Assembly (NCBI GenBank): GCA_019359285.1
Contig: JAHHHQ010000034.1
Span: forward strand, 1-64,000
Length of the DNA: 64,000 nucleotides
From: Nodosilinea sp. WJT8-NPBG4
Lineage (GTDB): Bacteria > Cyanobacteriota > Cyanobacteriia > Phormidesmidales > Phormidesmidaceae
Direction: 5' to 3'
Numbering within the stretch: position 1 is the first letter of the stretch; each line of letters begins with the position of its first letter. Positions 24,975 to 33,803 of this stretch are shown piece after piece. Made by a program: the position numbers and the translations under genes. The notes below the pieces were generated by a model. The model made no database searches, was not told where the DNA came from, and worked only from the letters and a program-made list of their open reading frames with translations.

Positions 24975-25103
24975 TAAGATCGGTTGCAATGGGCTGTTTG
25001 AAATGACCATGTCTTTACTCCTTATCCCCTTACCCCCTACCCATCTGAAACTCTCCAATTCATCGCGGCTCATCTTATAGATCGTTTTGTTGGAGGTTGG
25101 GTC

Positions 25104-25859
25104 GTGCAAATTAAACGCCGCGAGGTGGGTTTGACCGTGGATGACAGCCTGATGCGGCTCTATGTGGTGGAACCTGTCGTTCCCGGTCAATATCCCGGCA
25201 TCTTGTTCTACTCAGATATTTACCAACTGGGAGGGCCAATTCTGCGCCTGGCCGATCGCCTTGCAGGATACGGCTATGTCGTGGCTGCCCCTGAGATCTT
25301 TCATCGGCTAGAGCCTATTGGCAGCGTGATTGAACCGAATGATTTGGGTCGCCTGCGGGGTAATGATGCTGCCAGTCGCACGGAGGTTGCCCAATACGAC
25401 GCCGATGCGATCGCAGCGCTGCAATGGCTTCAGACATCGGATGCCGTTGCCCCAGGCCAGCTGGGGACAGTGGGCTTTTGCATCGGCGGCCATCTGGCCT
25501 GTCGCGCGGCGCTGAGGCCTGTCGTCAAGGCGGCGGTGTGCTGCTATCCGACCGGCATCCACAGCGGCAAGCTGGGGAAAGACAGGGCCAACACCCTGGA
25601 GCACCTGAGTGAAATCACCGCCCGCCTGCTGCTGATCTTTGGGGATCAAGATCCCCATGTGCCCACCGAAGGCCGCGATACGATTCTCGGTGCCCTAACA
25701 ACAGCAGGCGTTGACCACAAAACCCTGATCTACCCCACCAACCACACCTTTATGCGCGACGATGGCTACCGCTACGATCCCTCTGCCACTGATGCCGCCT
25801 GGGGGGAGGTGGTCACATTTTTGGCCCATAGTTTCGGCACCGCCGCGCCACATTCCTGA
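25104..25859 (+). CDS. dienelactone hydrolase family protein
   Basis: 251 residues from GTG 25104 (GTCGTGCAAATTAAACG; GGAGGTTGG upstream). An alpha/beta hydrolase with the dienelactone-hydrolase triad: nucleophilic cysteine in GFCIGGH (about 118-124), aspartate in FGDQDPHVP (about 178-186) and histidine in TNHTFMRDD (about 213-221). The family hydrolyses lactones and esters, classically in chloroaromatic breakdown. In cyanobacteria the true substrate is generally unknown. Stands alone. Confidence 0.85.
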   Translation: MQIKRREVGLTVDDSLMRLYVVEPVVPGQYPGILFYSDIYQLGGPILRLADRLAGYGYVVAAPEIFHRLEPIGSVIEPNDLGRLRGNDAASRTEVAQYDADAIAALQWLQTSDAVAPGQLGTVGFCIGGHLACRAALRPVVKAAVCCYPTGIHSGKLGKDRANTLEHLSEITARLLLIFGDQDPHVPTEGRDTILGALTTAGVDHKTLIYPTNHTFMRDDGYRYDPSATDAAWGEVVTFLAHSFGTAAPHS

Positions 25860-26117
25860 GGGGCGTGGGTATGTTAGGTCATGGCCAGGGGTGGGGCATT
25901 CTGTGCAAATCGCAACTTTCTGTCCTACGACCTGGGGTATACGGTTAGAGTAAGAGGTGTTTAGCAGGTTCACTAATACCTTGGAGAGAGGGTTTCGTGG
26001 GGAAGAGTTTCCCTTTCGATTTGCCGCTTCTGGAATGAGCCTGCCCAATCCTCAACTTATCCAGGCGGCTGACTGCGCCCATTGTTTTCCCATCTGCCAC
26101 GCTTGAATAAGGTTCCT

Positions 26118-28685
26118 ATGGCACCTCAGATCGATGGCCTTTCCGGGCCGGTCTTCAACCAACGCAGCATGATTACCGCGCTGTCTCTGGCTAACCAAAC
26201 CAGTTCTCTCACCAACCGGGTGCGCGATCTGCCCACCCCGCAGTTCATCAGTCTGCTCGACCAAATCACGGCGGAGTTTGAGCATTTTCTGCGCGCCATC
26301 GACATGATCAACAACGAGTCGTTGGAGGTCATGCTGGAGCAGATTTTGGAGGCGTTTACCCTCAAAATCGGCCAGATTCTCCAGGCTGAGCGCACCACTA
26401 TCTTTATGGTGGATCAGGAAAAACAGGAGCTGTGGTCGAAGATTGCCCAGGGGGATGGGGAGCGATCGCTCGAAATTCGCGTACCCATGAGCAAGGGTAT
26501 CTCGGGCCACGTGGCTACCCATGTGCTACCGCTGAATATCCCCGACGCCTACGCCGACGATCGCTTTGACCCCACCCACGACAAAAAGACCGGCTACCGC
26601 ACCCGCAGCATTCTCTGCATGCCGGTGCTCAGCAAAAAGACCGACAACATTGTGGCGGTGGTGCAGCTGCTCAACAAGCTCAACCACGCTCCCTTCGACG
26701 AGCAAGACGAGCGCCACTTTAAAGAGTTTGCCGAGTCCCTAGGGGTGATTCTCGAAAGCTGTAACTCGTTCTACATCGCGGCGCGTAACCAGAAAGGCGT
26801 AGCTGCTTTGCTGAAGGCAATCTCGTCACTAGAGCAGAGCTTAGATCTAGAGAAAACCCTGCAATCGGTGATGGGAGAAGCCCGTCAGCTCATGCAGGCT
26901 GACCGTAGCACCCTGTGGCTGATCGACGACGAGAGCGGCGATTTGTGGTCGAAGGTGAAGTCAGGCGACGGCAAATCGCTGGTAGAGCTACGTATTGCTA
27001 TCAGTAGCGGCATTGTGGGCCACGTGGCTACCACGGGCGAGGTGCTCAACATCCCTGATGCCTACCAAGATCCCCGCTTTAACCCCGATGCCGACAAGCG
27101 TACCGGCTACCGCACCCGCAATATCCTCTGCATGCCGGTATATGACTCGGGCGGCAAGCTGATCGCCGTCACCCAGCTGATCAACAAGGCCCAGGGCACC
27201 TTCACCACCTCAGACGAAGCCTTCATGCGGGCCTTCAACATTCAGGCCGGTGTCGCCCTAGAGAATGCCAAGCTGTTTGAGAGCGTCTTGGTCGAAAAGC
27301 AGTACCAAAAAGACATTCTGCAAAGCCTTTCTGATGCGGTGATTTCCACCGATATGGAAGGGCGAATTATCACCATCAACGATGCTGCCCTACAGCTGAT
27401 CGGCTGCCCCGAAGACACCGACCACAGTCGCACCATTCGCGATCGCTGGTGCGCTGCCCTACTCCACCGCCCGGTGTGGGAGGCGATCCCCGTTGAGAGC
27501 CTGCGGTTTCGCATTGAAGACAGCCTCAGTACTGGAGCGCGCCACTACGTGCCAGAGCAGAGTTTGCGGGTGGCGATCGCCCCCGGCCCCGGCACTGAGC
27601 TAGACCCGATCTCTGAACTGGCCCTACCCGACAGCGACAATCCTGCCATCTACCGACCCTGGGGCGATCCGATCGGGGCTCCGGTACCCAAAGAGGTGGT
27701 GCAGATCATTGAGCGCAGCATCAATCTCACCGTCAATCCCCTGACCAACCCCGAGGGTGGCGTGCTGGGCGGCCTGCTCGTGCTCGAAGACATCAGCCAA
27801 GAAAAGCGGATGAAGAGCACTCTCTACCGCTACATGACCCCCGGTGTCGCCGAGCGAGTAATGGCCTTAGGCGACGATTTGCTGATGAAGGGCGAGCGCA
27901 AAGATGTCACGGTGCTCTTTTCAGATATTCGCGGCTACACCACCCTGACCGAAGACCTGGAAGCCGACAAAGTTGTCGAAATGCTCAACGCCTACTTCGA
28001 AACCATGGTGGAGTCGGTGTTTCACTTCGAGGGCACCCTCGATAAGTTCATTGGTGACGCGCTGATGGCCGTGTTTGGTGCACCGTTGCCCCTGACCAAC
28101 CACGCCTGGGCCGCTGTGCAGAGCGCCCTCGACATGCGGCGACGGCTGGCTAAGTTTAATAACGAGCGAGGGGCTTTAGGACAGCCCAAAATTCGCATTG
28201 GCATTGGTGTCAGCTCCGGTGAAGTCGTCTCGGGCAACATTGGCTCCCAACGCAAAATGGAATACACCGTCATCGGTGATGGTGTTAACCTCAGCTCCCG
28301 CCTAGAGGGGGTAACCAAAGAGTATGGCTGCGACATCGTGATCAGCGAGTACACCTATGCCCTCTGCGCCGACAGAATTTGGGCCCGCGAGCTAGACCGC
28401 ACCCAGGTTAAAGGCAAACAGCGCGCCGTCGGCATCTACGAGCTTATCGACCAGCGCGACGCCCCGCTGACCGCCGATACCAAAGCTTTTCTTGGCCTTT
28501 ACGCCCAGGCCCGCAGTGCCTACACCGCTATGCAGTTTGAGCAAGCTCTGCGCCTATTCGAGCAGGCCCAGCAGATGCGCCCCAACGACAAAGCTGTGAC
28601 TGTGCACCTGAGCCGCGCCCGGCAATACCTGGTGCAGCCGCCCCCCGAAGATTGGGACGGGGTTTACGTTATGACAACAAAGTAA
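26118..28685 (+). CDS. GAF-GAF-PAS class III nucleotide cyclase
   Basis: 855 residues from ATG 26118; the longer frame would need TTG. Two GAF domains (about 65-215 and 235-395) contain near-identical stretches (KRTGYRTRNILCMPV; KKTGYRTRSILCMPV), matching the tandem GAF of cyanobacterial CyaB-type cyclases. In those enzymes a GAF domain binds cAMP and activates the enzyme. A PAS-like segment (ILQSLSDAVISTDMEGR) begins near residue 398. The class III cyclase domain (about 595-780) has FSDIRGYT with the metal-binding aspartates, FIGDALMAVFG, and EYTVIGDGVNLSSR. The substrate lysine (LDKFIGD) favours ATP, so cAMP is the likely product. A short TPR-like tail ends the protein. Cytosolic; no transmembrane segment. 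Confidence 0.88.
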   Translation: MAPQIDGLSGPVFNQRSMITALSLANQTSSLTNRVRDLPTPQFISLLDQITAEFEHFLRAIDMINNESLEVMLEQILEAFTLKIGQILQAERTTIFMVDQEKQELWSKIAQGDGERSLEIRVPMSKGISGHVATHVLPLNIPDAYADDRFDPTHDKKTGYRTRSILCMPVLSKKTDNIVAVVQLLNKLNHAPFDEQDERHFKEFAESLGVILESCNSFYIAARNQKGVAALLKAISSLEQSLDLEKTLQSVMGEARQLMQADRSTLWLIDDESGDLWSKVKSGDGKSLVELRIAISSGIVGHVATTGEVLNIPDAYQDPRFNPDADKRTGYRTRNILCMPVYDSGGKLIAVTQLINKAQGTFTTSDEAFMRAFNIQAGVALENAKLFESVLVEKQYQKDILQSLSDAVISTDMEGRIITINDAALQLIGCPEDTDHSRTIRDRWCAALLHRPVWEAIPVESLRFRIEDSLSTGARHYVPEQSLRVAIAPGPGTELDPISELALPDSDNPAIYRPWGDPIGAPVPKEVVQIIERSINLTVNPLTNPEGGVLGGLLVLEDISQEKRMKSTLYRYMTPGVAERVMALGDDLLMKGERKDVTVLFSDIRGYTTLTEDLEADKVVEMLNAYFETMVESVFHFEGTLDKFIGDALMAVFGAPLPLTNHAWAAVQSALDMRRRLAKFNNERGALGQPKIRIGIGVSSGEVVSGNIGSQRKMEYTVIGDGVNLSSRLEGVTKEYGCDIVISEYTYALCADRIWARELDRTQVKGKQRAVGIYELIDQRDAPLTADTKAFLGLYAQARSAYTAMQFEQALRLFEQAQQMRPNDKAVTVHLSRARQYLVQPPPEDWDGVYVMTTK

Positions 28686-28826
28686 CGAAAGGCTGCAAAC
28701 TTGGTTTGGCCCTGGTTCTGCTATGGCTCAAATCGGCGAATTGGCGGTCATAACCCGACGTCTGACTCAGCTCATCTATCGGAGCCTATCTATCGAAGAA
28801 GGAGCAAACCCGGTAGGATGGGGGTT

Positions 28827-28843
28827 GTGTTCAAAACGAACAC
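28827..28843. promoter_or_regulatory. palindrome upstream of accD
   Basis: GTGTTC-5 nt-GAACAC, a perfect 6-bp dyad 34 bp ahead of the accD start, followed by TTTT. Possible operator or weak terminator. Confidence 0.3.
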
Positions 28844-28876
28844 TTTTAGATCGTTCTGTCGCCGATGAGCCCACGC

Positions 28877-29821
28877 ATGTCTCTGTTTGACTGGTTTGCC
28901 AATCGCCGTAAGTCAGGTCCCATTAGTGAAGACCGCCAGGAGCGAGAAATTGCCGACGGTCTCTGGACGAAGTGTGAACACTGCGACGTTCTCACCTACA
29001 CCAAAGATTTGCGCACCAATCAGTGGGTCTGTAGCGACTGTGGTCACCACCACCGCATCTTCAGCGACGAGCGCATTCGCCAGCTAATCGACGCCAACAC
29101 CTGGCAGCCTCTCGATGTTCACATTCAGCCTCAAGATCCGCTCAAGTTTAAGGATCGGAAGGGCTACGGCGATCGCCTGCGCGATACCCAGGCCAAAACC
29201 AAACTCACCGACGCTGTGCAAACCGGCCTAGGTACGCTAGATGGTTTGCCTGTCGCTCTCGGCGTTATGGACTTTCGCTTCATGGGCGGCAGCATGGGCT
29301 CGGTGGTCGGCGAAAAACTCACCCGCATGATCGAGCGCGGCACCGCCACGAGCCGCCCGGTGATCATCGTCTGTGCCTCCGGTGGAGCCCGTATGCAGGA
29401 AGGCATGCTCAGCCTGATGCAAATGGCCAAAATTTCAGGCGCGCTCCAGCAGCACCAGGCAGCAAAACTGCTCTATATGCCAGTGCTCACCCACCCCACC
29501 ACCGGGGGCGTTACCGCCAGCTTTGCCATGCTGGGCGACATCATTTTGGCTGAGCCCAAAGCCACCATTGGCTTTGCCGGTCGCCGCGTTGTCGAGCAAA
29601 CCCTGCGCGAAAAACTGCCCGACAATTTTCAAACCGCCGAGTACCTGCGCGAACACGGCTTTGTCGACTCAATTGTGCCGCGCACCCAGCTCAAGCAGAC
29701 CCTGGCGCAGCTAATTCGTCTGCACCAGCCGGTTGCTACCCCCGCTGTTGTTGACAACCACACCCCCTGGGCCAACGGCCTCAATGCCGCAGAGCCAACC
29801 CATATTGGCGTCGATTTATAA
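28877..29821 (+). CDS. accD: acetyl-CoA carboxylase carboxyltransferase subunit beta
   Basis: 314 residues from ATG 28877 ([12 protein letters not shown], the usual AccD N-terminus); an ATG four codons earlier is possible. Transfers the carboxyl group from biotin to acetyl-CoA to make malonyl-CoA, the first step of fatty-acid synthesis, as a complex with AccA. The N-terminal zinc ribbon (CEHC...CSDCG, about 32-54) and the crotonase-like core with the oxyanion-hole glycines ([36 protein letters not shown]) are intact. AccA is not next to it, as usual in cyanobacteria. Core gene, ordinary backbone. Confidence 0.97.
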   Translation: MSLFDWFANRRKSGPISEDRQEREIADGLWTKCEHCDVLTYTKDLRTNQWVCSDCGHHHRIFSDERIRQLIDANTWQPLDVHIQPQDPLKFKDRKGYGDRLRDTQAKTKLTDAVQTGLGTLDGLPVALGVMDFRFMGGSMGSVVGEKLTRMIERGTATSRPVIIVCASGGARMQEGMLSLMQMAKISGALQQHQAAKLLYMPVLTHPTTGGVTASFAMLGDIILAEPKATIGFAGRRVVEQTLREKLPDNFQTAEYLREHGFVDSIVPRTQLKQTLAQLIRLHQPVATPAVVDNHTPWANGLNAAEPTHIGVDL

Positions 29822-30020
29822 CGGCGAGCATTGGGAATGGCCCCCTTCGGTGGCATGATAGACATTACGTGAATAATTTAATGGGGAAAACTCCGTTGAA
29901 TTACATTTAAATCCAAGCCCAGACCTGGGGTTTTACCTGACGGGAAACTTCAAAGCCTGAGTTGGATTTAACATAGCTGTGTTGATTTCATACCCAAGCC
30001 CTATACATTCGAGGAGAACC

Positions 30021-30527
30021 ATGTTGAAGAGATGCATTTGGCTAGTTGCGGTCGCACTCTTCTTTGTCAGCCACCTGGTCATGGGAGACGCTGTCGCGGC
30101 TGAGCTAGATGAAGCCACCCGTACCGTACAGCTCAATCCCGACGGAGACACCTATGTGCTGTCTTTGGAGCAGGTAACCCGTGGCCGTCGCCAGTTTAAC
30201 TACGCCTGTGGCACCTGCCACGTCGGGGGGATCACCAAAACCAACCCCACCGTTGGCCTTGATCCGGACTCCCTAGCCGGTTCCTTGCCTCCCCGCGATA
30301 ACCTTGAATCCCTGGTGGCCTACCTGAAAGAGCCGACGACCTACGACGGTCTGAGCGATATTTCTCAGGTACACCCCAGCAAAAAGAGTGCTGATATCTT
30401 CCCCAAAATGCGTAGTTTGACCGAGGAAGATCTCGTGGCGATTTCAGGCCATATTCTGCTTCAGCCCAGGGTGATTGGCGACATGTGGGGAGCTGGTAAA
30501 ACCCGCTTCTCTGCTCCTCAAGTCTAG
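30021..30527 (+). CDS. psbV: photosystem II cytochrome c-550
   Basis: 168 residues from ATG 30021, preceded by GAGGAGAA. A signal peptide of about 30 residues (MLKRCIWLVAVALFFVSH...AVAAE) sends it to the thylakoid lumen, where it stabilises the oxygen-evolving complex on the lumenal face of photosystem II. The c-type haem motif CGTCH lies at about residues 63-67, and a histidine in the conserved SDISQVHPS region is the probable second axial ligand. Length and sequence fit cyanobacterial PsbV throughout. Followed 221 bp later by plastocyanin on the same strand, a common cyanobacterial neighbourhood of electron-transfer genes. Confidence 0.97.
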   Translation: MLKRCIWLVAVALFFVSHLVMGDAVAAELDEATRTVQLNPDGDTYVLSLEQVTRGRRQFNYACGTCHVGGITKTNPTVGLDPDSLAGSLPPRDNLESLVAYLKEPTTYDGLSDISQVHPSKKSADIFPKMRSLTEEDLVAISGHILLQPRVIGDMWGAGKTRFSAPQV

Positions 30528-30571
30528 GGATGGATAGGTTGCTTTGGGGCTTTCCCATCGTTTGATGATTA

Positions 30572-30647
30572 AGCCCTGGAGTTTGCACCTGCGATTTCTG
30601 CTTACAGAGTTTTGTAGGTTGCCGGGGACGGCAATTACTCCAGGGCT
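30572..30647 (+). ncRNA. structured element between psbV and petE
   Basis: A perfect 11-bp outer stem, AGCCCTGGAGT (30572-30582) with ACTCCAGGGCT (30637-30647), encloses 54 nt containing an inner hairpin TTGCCG-GGGA-CGGCAA (30619-30634). It lies 100 bp upstream of petE. It may be a psbV transcript end, a processed RNA, or a petE leader. No T-run follows. Confidence 0.4.
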
Positions 30648-30748
30648 GAGGCCCCAAGTTACCGCGCAAAGCAGGTAATATGCCATAGGAAGGCTGTTCA
30701 ACGGCCTCCTGACTGATTGAACTAGAGATACGAGCTTTAGAGGTAGTT

Positions 30749-31165
30749 ATGCAACGTGTATTCCGCACCGCCCAGCGTTTGGGCTTGGTTATTCTGTCTG
30801 CTCTGTTAGTGGTGGGTACTCTCACCCTGGCCTCTGCCCCCGCCGCGGCCACCAACTACGATGTGAAAATGGGTTCTGATGCGGGTCTGCTGGTGTTTGA
30901 GCCTAGCACCGTCACCGTTAAGCCTGGCGACACCGTGACCTGGGTCAACAACAAAATGGCCCCCCACAACGTCGTGTTTGACGCTGCTGGTGTGCCCGGC
31001 GACAAGGCTCTGGCTGACAGCATTTCCCACACCCAGCTGACCTTTGCCCCCGGCGAAAACTACGCCACCACCTTTACCAGCGACATGCCTGCTGGCACCT
31101 ACACCTACTACTGCGCTCCCCACCGTGGAGCTGGCATGGTAGCTAAGGTTGTTCTAGAGAACTAG
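30749..31165 (+). CDS. petE: plastocyanin
   Basis: 138 residues with an N-terminal signal peptide (about 1-34, [20 protein letters not shown]) for export to the thylakoid lumen. Carries electrons from cytochrome b6f to photosystem I. The type I copper ligands are visible: His in APHNVVF (about 73), then Cys, His and Met in [11 protein letters not shown] (about 122-132). Start ATG 30749 with GAGGTAG upstream. In many cyanobacteria it is copper-induced in exchange with cytochrome c6; no copper operator could be recognised by eye. Ends before a double hairpin terminator. Confidence 0.97.
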   Translation: MQRVFRTAQRLGLVILSALLVVGTLTLASAPAAATNYDVKMGSDAGLLVFEPSTVTVKPGDTVTWVNNKMAPHNVVFDAAGVPGDKALADSISHTQLTFAPGENYATTFTSDMPAGTYTYYCAPHRGAGMVAKVVLEN

Positions 31166-31215
31166 TCTTCTGACCCTGAGGTGCTTAGACCCTCAGGCTT
31201 AACAGTAGTTGTGAA

Positions 31216-31245
31216 AAAGGGCGTCCCATGGGATGCCCTTTTTTG
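31216..31245 (+). terminator. petE terminator
   Basis: Stem AAAGGGCGTCC (31216-31226) with GGATGCCCTTT (31231-31241), 4-nt loop, then TTTT. A weaker hairpin (CCTGAGG/CCTCAGG) lies about 25 bp before it. Confidence 0.85.
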
Positions 31246-31304
31246 CTGAGGGATATCTCAATGGGTTTTCGTTCTTCGCGTTTGCTGTGTACACTAGCCC
31301 ACCC

Positions 31305-31769
31305 ATGCTTGGACAGGCTATGCAGGCAAAAGACCTCACCCCAGCAGAATGGCCCTGGCCGCTACTGCTGGATGCCGATCCGTCGCGATCGCTGATTGAC
31401 GCTTATATTCACCAATCTACGGTGATGGGGTTGATGGCGGGGGATGCTGTGATTGCAGTAGTGGTACTGCTGAATCGCACTCCACAGCTGGTTGAAGTGA
31501 TGAATATTGCCGTCGACCCTAGCTACCAGGGCAAAAAGTTGGGGAAATTGCTGTTGGCGGCAGCCGTGGAGCGATCGCGTCAGCAAGGTGCCACGCGCAT
31601 GATTGTGGGCACCGGCACCGCTGGCATTGGGCAACTGGCCTTTTACCAAAAAATGGGCTTTCGAATGGAGTCAATCGATCGCGATTACTTTGTGCGTAAC
31701 TACCCAGAGCCAATTTATGAAAACGGCATTTGGTGCCGCGATCGCGTTTTGCTCTCCCTAGATCTTTAG
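31305..31769 (+). CDS. GNAT-family N-acetyltransferase
   Basis: 154 residues from ATG 31305 (MLGQAMQAKD); the longer frame would begin inside the petE terminator. The acetyl-CoA binding motif A is clear: VMNIAVDPSYQGKKLGKLLL (about 65-84, with the Q/RxxGxG/A-type loop QGKKLG), followed by QLAFYQKMGFR in motif B. Substrate unknown. It is the first of three same-strand genes (with GrpB and OsmC families), 13 bp before the next, so probably one operon. Confidence 0.85.
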   Translation: MLGQAMQAKDLTPAEWPWPLLLDADPSRSLIDAYIHQSTVMGLMAGDAVIAVVVLLNRTPQLVEVMNIAVDPSYQGKKLGKLLLAAAVERSRQQGATRMIVGTGTAGIGQLAFYQKMGFRMESIDRDYFVRNYPEPIYENGIWCRDRVLLSLDL

Positions 31770-31782
31770 TCTGTTGTAATCC

Positions 31783-32304
31783 ATGCGATACGTTCAGGTT
31801 TGCCCCCCAAACTCCCAGTGGTTGAAAGATTTTGAGGTAGAAGCGGCCCAGGTTGCCCTGGCTTTGGGCAACAACGTAACGCACATTTACCATATCGGCA
31901 GCACCGCCATTCCCCACATCTACGCCAAGCCGGTGATTGACCTGCTGGTAGAGGCCAACGACATCAATCGAGTGGATATTTGCAGTGCGGCGATGGCAGC
32001 CCTCGGCTATACCGCCATGGGAGAATATGGCCTACCCGGACGGCGGTATTTTCGGAAACACAACGCCCAGGGAGTTAGAACCCACCACGTCCACACCTTT
32101 ACGGTTGGTGCTCCTGAAGTCGTGCGGCACCTGGCCTTTCGCGACTTTATGATCGCCCACCCCGACTGCGCCCAGCAATACAGCGAACTCAAGCGCACCC
32201 TGGCGGCGCAGTACCCCACAGACATCGACGGGTACATGGATGGCAAAGACGAGTTTGTGAAAACGATGGAACAACGAGCGCTGCACTGGCGAGGACTAGT
32301 ATGA
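31783..32304 (+). CDS. GrpB family (UPF0157) protein
   Basis: 173 residues with the GrpB nucleotidyltransferase-like signature HIYHIGSTAIPHIYAKPVID (about 36-55; the GST and the D in PVIDLLVE) and HVHTF near residue 105. The family is related to GrpE-linked nucleotidyltransferases, and some members are fused to dephospho-CoA kinase. The molecular role is not established. Overlaps the OsmC gene start by 4 bp (ATGA), indicating translational coupling. Confidence 0.88.
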   Translation: MRYVQVCPPNSQWLKDFEVEAAQVALALGNNVTHIYHIGSTAIPHIYAKPVIDLLVEANDINRVDICSAAMAALGYTAMGEYGLPGRRYFRKHNAQGVRTHHVHTFTVGAPEVVRHLAFRDFMIAHPDCAQQYSELKRTLAAQYPTDIDGYMDGKDEFVKTMEQRALHWRGLV

Positions 32305-32780
32305 CCAAATCAAAGCCCCATCTCTACCGGGTGGAAGTGACTTGGACAGGCAACACCGGGTCGGGCACCCAGAGTTACGGCACCTACGATCGCGCTCACA
32401 CTATCACCGTTGCCGACAAACCGGCGATCGCAGCCTCTGCCGACCCAGTCTTTCGGGGCGACAAAACCAAATACAATCCCGAAGAGCTGCTGGTCGCCTC
32501 GCTGTCGAGCTGCCACATGCTGTGGTATCTGCATTTGTGTGCCGAGGCCAAGGTGATTGTCACCCGCTATGTCGACTACCCGATCGGCACGATGATGGAA
32601 TCAGGGGACGGCGGCGGGCAGTTTTCTAAGGTTTTGCTCCGGCCCATCGTGACAATTATGCCGGAGAGCGACTCAGAGCTGGCGGCACAACTTCACGAGC
32701 AGGCCCATCAAAAGTGCTTTATTGCCAACTCGGTGAACTTTCCGGTGCAGTGCGAACCGTCGGTGCAGATTGAACCCTAA
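32301..32780 (+). CDS. OsmC family peroxiredoxin-like protein
   Basis: 159 residues. The family pattern is visible: NPEELLVASLSSCHMLWYL (about 56-74) with the first redox cysteine, and a second in HQKCFIANSVNFPVQCEP near residue 133. OsmC/Ohr proteins reduce organic hydroperoxides with paired cysteines. The spacing suits the general OsmC branch rather than Ohr. Third gene of the GNAT-GrpB-OsmC operon. Confidence 0.88.
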   Translation: MTKSKPHLYRVEVTWTGNTGSGTQSYGTYDRAHTITVADKPAIAASADPVFRGDKTKYNPEELLVASLSSCHMLWYLHLCAEAKVIVTRYVDYPIGTMMESGDGGGQFSKVLLRPIVTIMPESDSELAAQLHEQAHQKCFIANSVNFPVQCEPSVQIEP

Positions 32781-32789
32781 CCGAAAGGG

Positions 32790-33803
32790 TCATTGACTCA
32801 AAAGCGCTGCGATCGCTTCCTGAATAAACGCCTCGTCTTCAGGGTTTTGGTAGGGGTTGCCCGCCCGATGGCCCCAGATCGAGGGGATAGGCCGATACTC
32901 GGCGTTAGGAATCAGCGCTGCCTCGGCGGCGCAATCCTCAGGAGTGAAGTACAGATCGGTGGTAGCGGGCATAACCAGAGTTTTGGCGGTGATTGACCCC
33001 ATCGCTTTGGCGTAGTCGCCCTGGTAAACCGGGTTGTCGCTCACATCGCAGCGCAGCCAGGTATCGATCATGGCTAGCAGATTGTGGGGGTCACGCTTGC
33101 GGTAGCCCACCTCCCAGCCGCGCGAAATGTAGTCTTCAAGGGAGTCGTAGCCCCAGGCCAGATAGGGCTTCGCCCGGTAGTAAGCTTGGGAAGCCGCCCA
33201 ACTGGCGTAGATCTGGGCAAAGGTATGAAAGCCGCGATCGGGAATGCCCTCAAACCGTTCGCCGTTCCAAGTTGGGTCGCCCGTTAGGGCAGCCCGCAGG
33301 CTGTAGAGAAAGAGCTTGTTGTGCTCGGTGGTTTTGGCAGTGCCGCAGAGGGCGGCCAGGCGCTGCACGCGATCGGGGTAGAGGGCCGCCCAGTGGTAGC
33401 CCTGCTGCGCTCCCATTGACCAGCCATAGACCAGGGCCAGCTGGTCGGTTCCTAGTTCTTGCGTAATTAGGGCATGCTGAGTGCGCACGTTGTCGTAGTG
33501 GGTGAAATAGACGCCGGGCTGGGCAGCTGCCGGATCATTACTGGGTGAGGTTGAAAGACCATTGCCCAACATATTGACCATCACCACGTACCAGCGATCG
33601 GGGTCGAGAATGCCGCCGGGACGCACGAGCCAGTCAACATCGGTGTGCTGGGCTCCGTAGGATGTGGGGTAGAGAATGGCGTTGCTACGGTGACTATTCA
33701 GCTCTCCATAGACCTGATACACCACCTCCACTTGGGGTAGGACAACGCCGCACTGGAGGGAAAATTCCTCAAGCGTAAACCGCCTCGGTGTGACCATACC
33801 CAT
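32790..33803 (-). CDS. MetX-like alpha/beta hydrolase
   Basis: 337 residues. Homoserine O-acetyltransferase-like alpha/beta hydrolase: oxyanion region LYPTSYGAQHTD (about 45-56), nucleophile serine in VYGWSMGAQQ (about 135-144), aspartate in PATTDLYFTPED (about 272-283) and histidine in IWGHRAGNPYQNPED (about 307-321). A true MetX normally has LGGSMGGMQ; the GWSMGAQQ variant marks the broader annotated 'alpha/beta fold hydrolase' branch, so the substrate is uncertain. Its ATG overlaps the stop of the upstream desaturase gene by one base, pointing to coupled translation. Confidence 0.82.
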   Translation of the reverse strand: MGMVTPRRFTLEEFSLQCGVVLPQVEVVYQVYGELNSHRSNAILYPTSYGAQHTDVDWLVRPGGILDPDRWYVVMVNMLGNGLSTSPSNDPAAAQPGVYFTHYDNVRTQHALITQELGTDQLALVYGWSMGAQQGYHWAALYPDRVQRLAALCGTAKTTEHNKLFLYSLRAALTGDPTWNGERFEGIPDRGFHTFAQIYASWAASQAYYRAKPYLAWGYDSLEDYISRGWEVGYRKRDPHNLLAMIDTWLRCDVSDNPVYQGDYAKAMGSITAKTLVMPATTDLYFTPEDCAAEAALIPNAEYRPIPSIWGHRAGNPYQNPEDEAFIQEAIAALLSQ

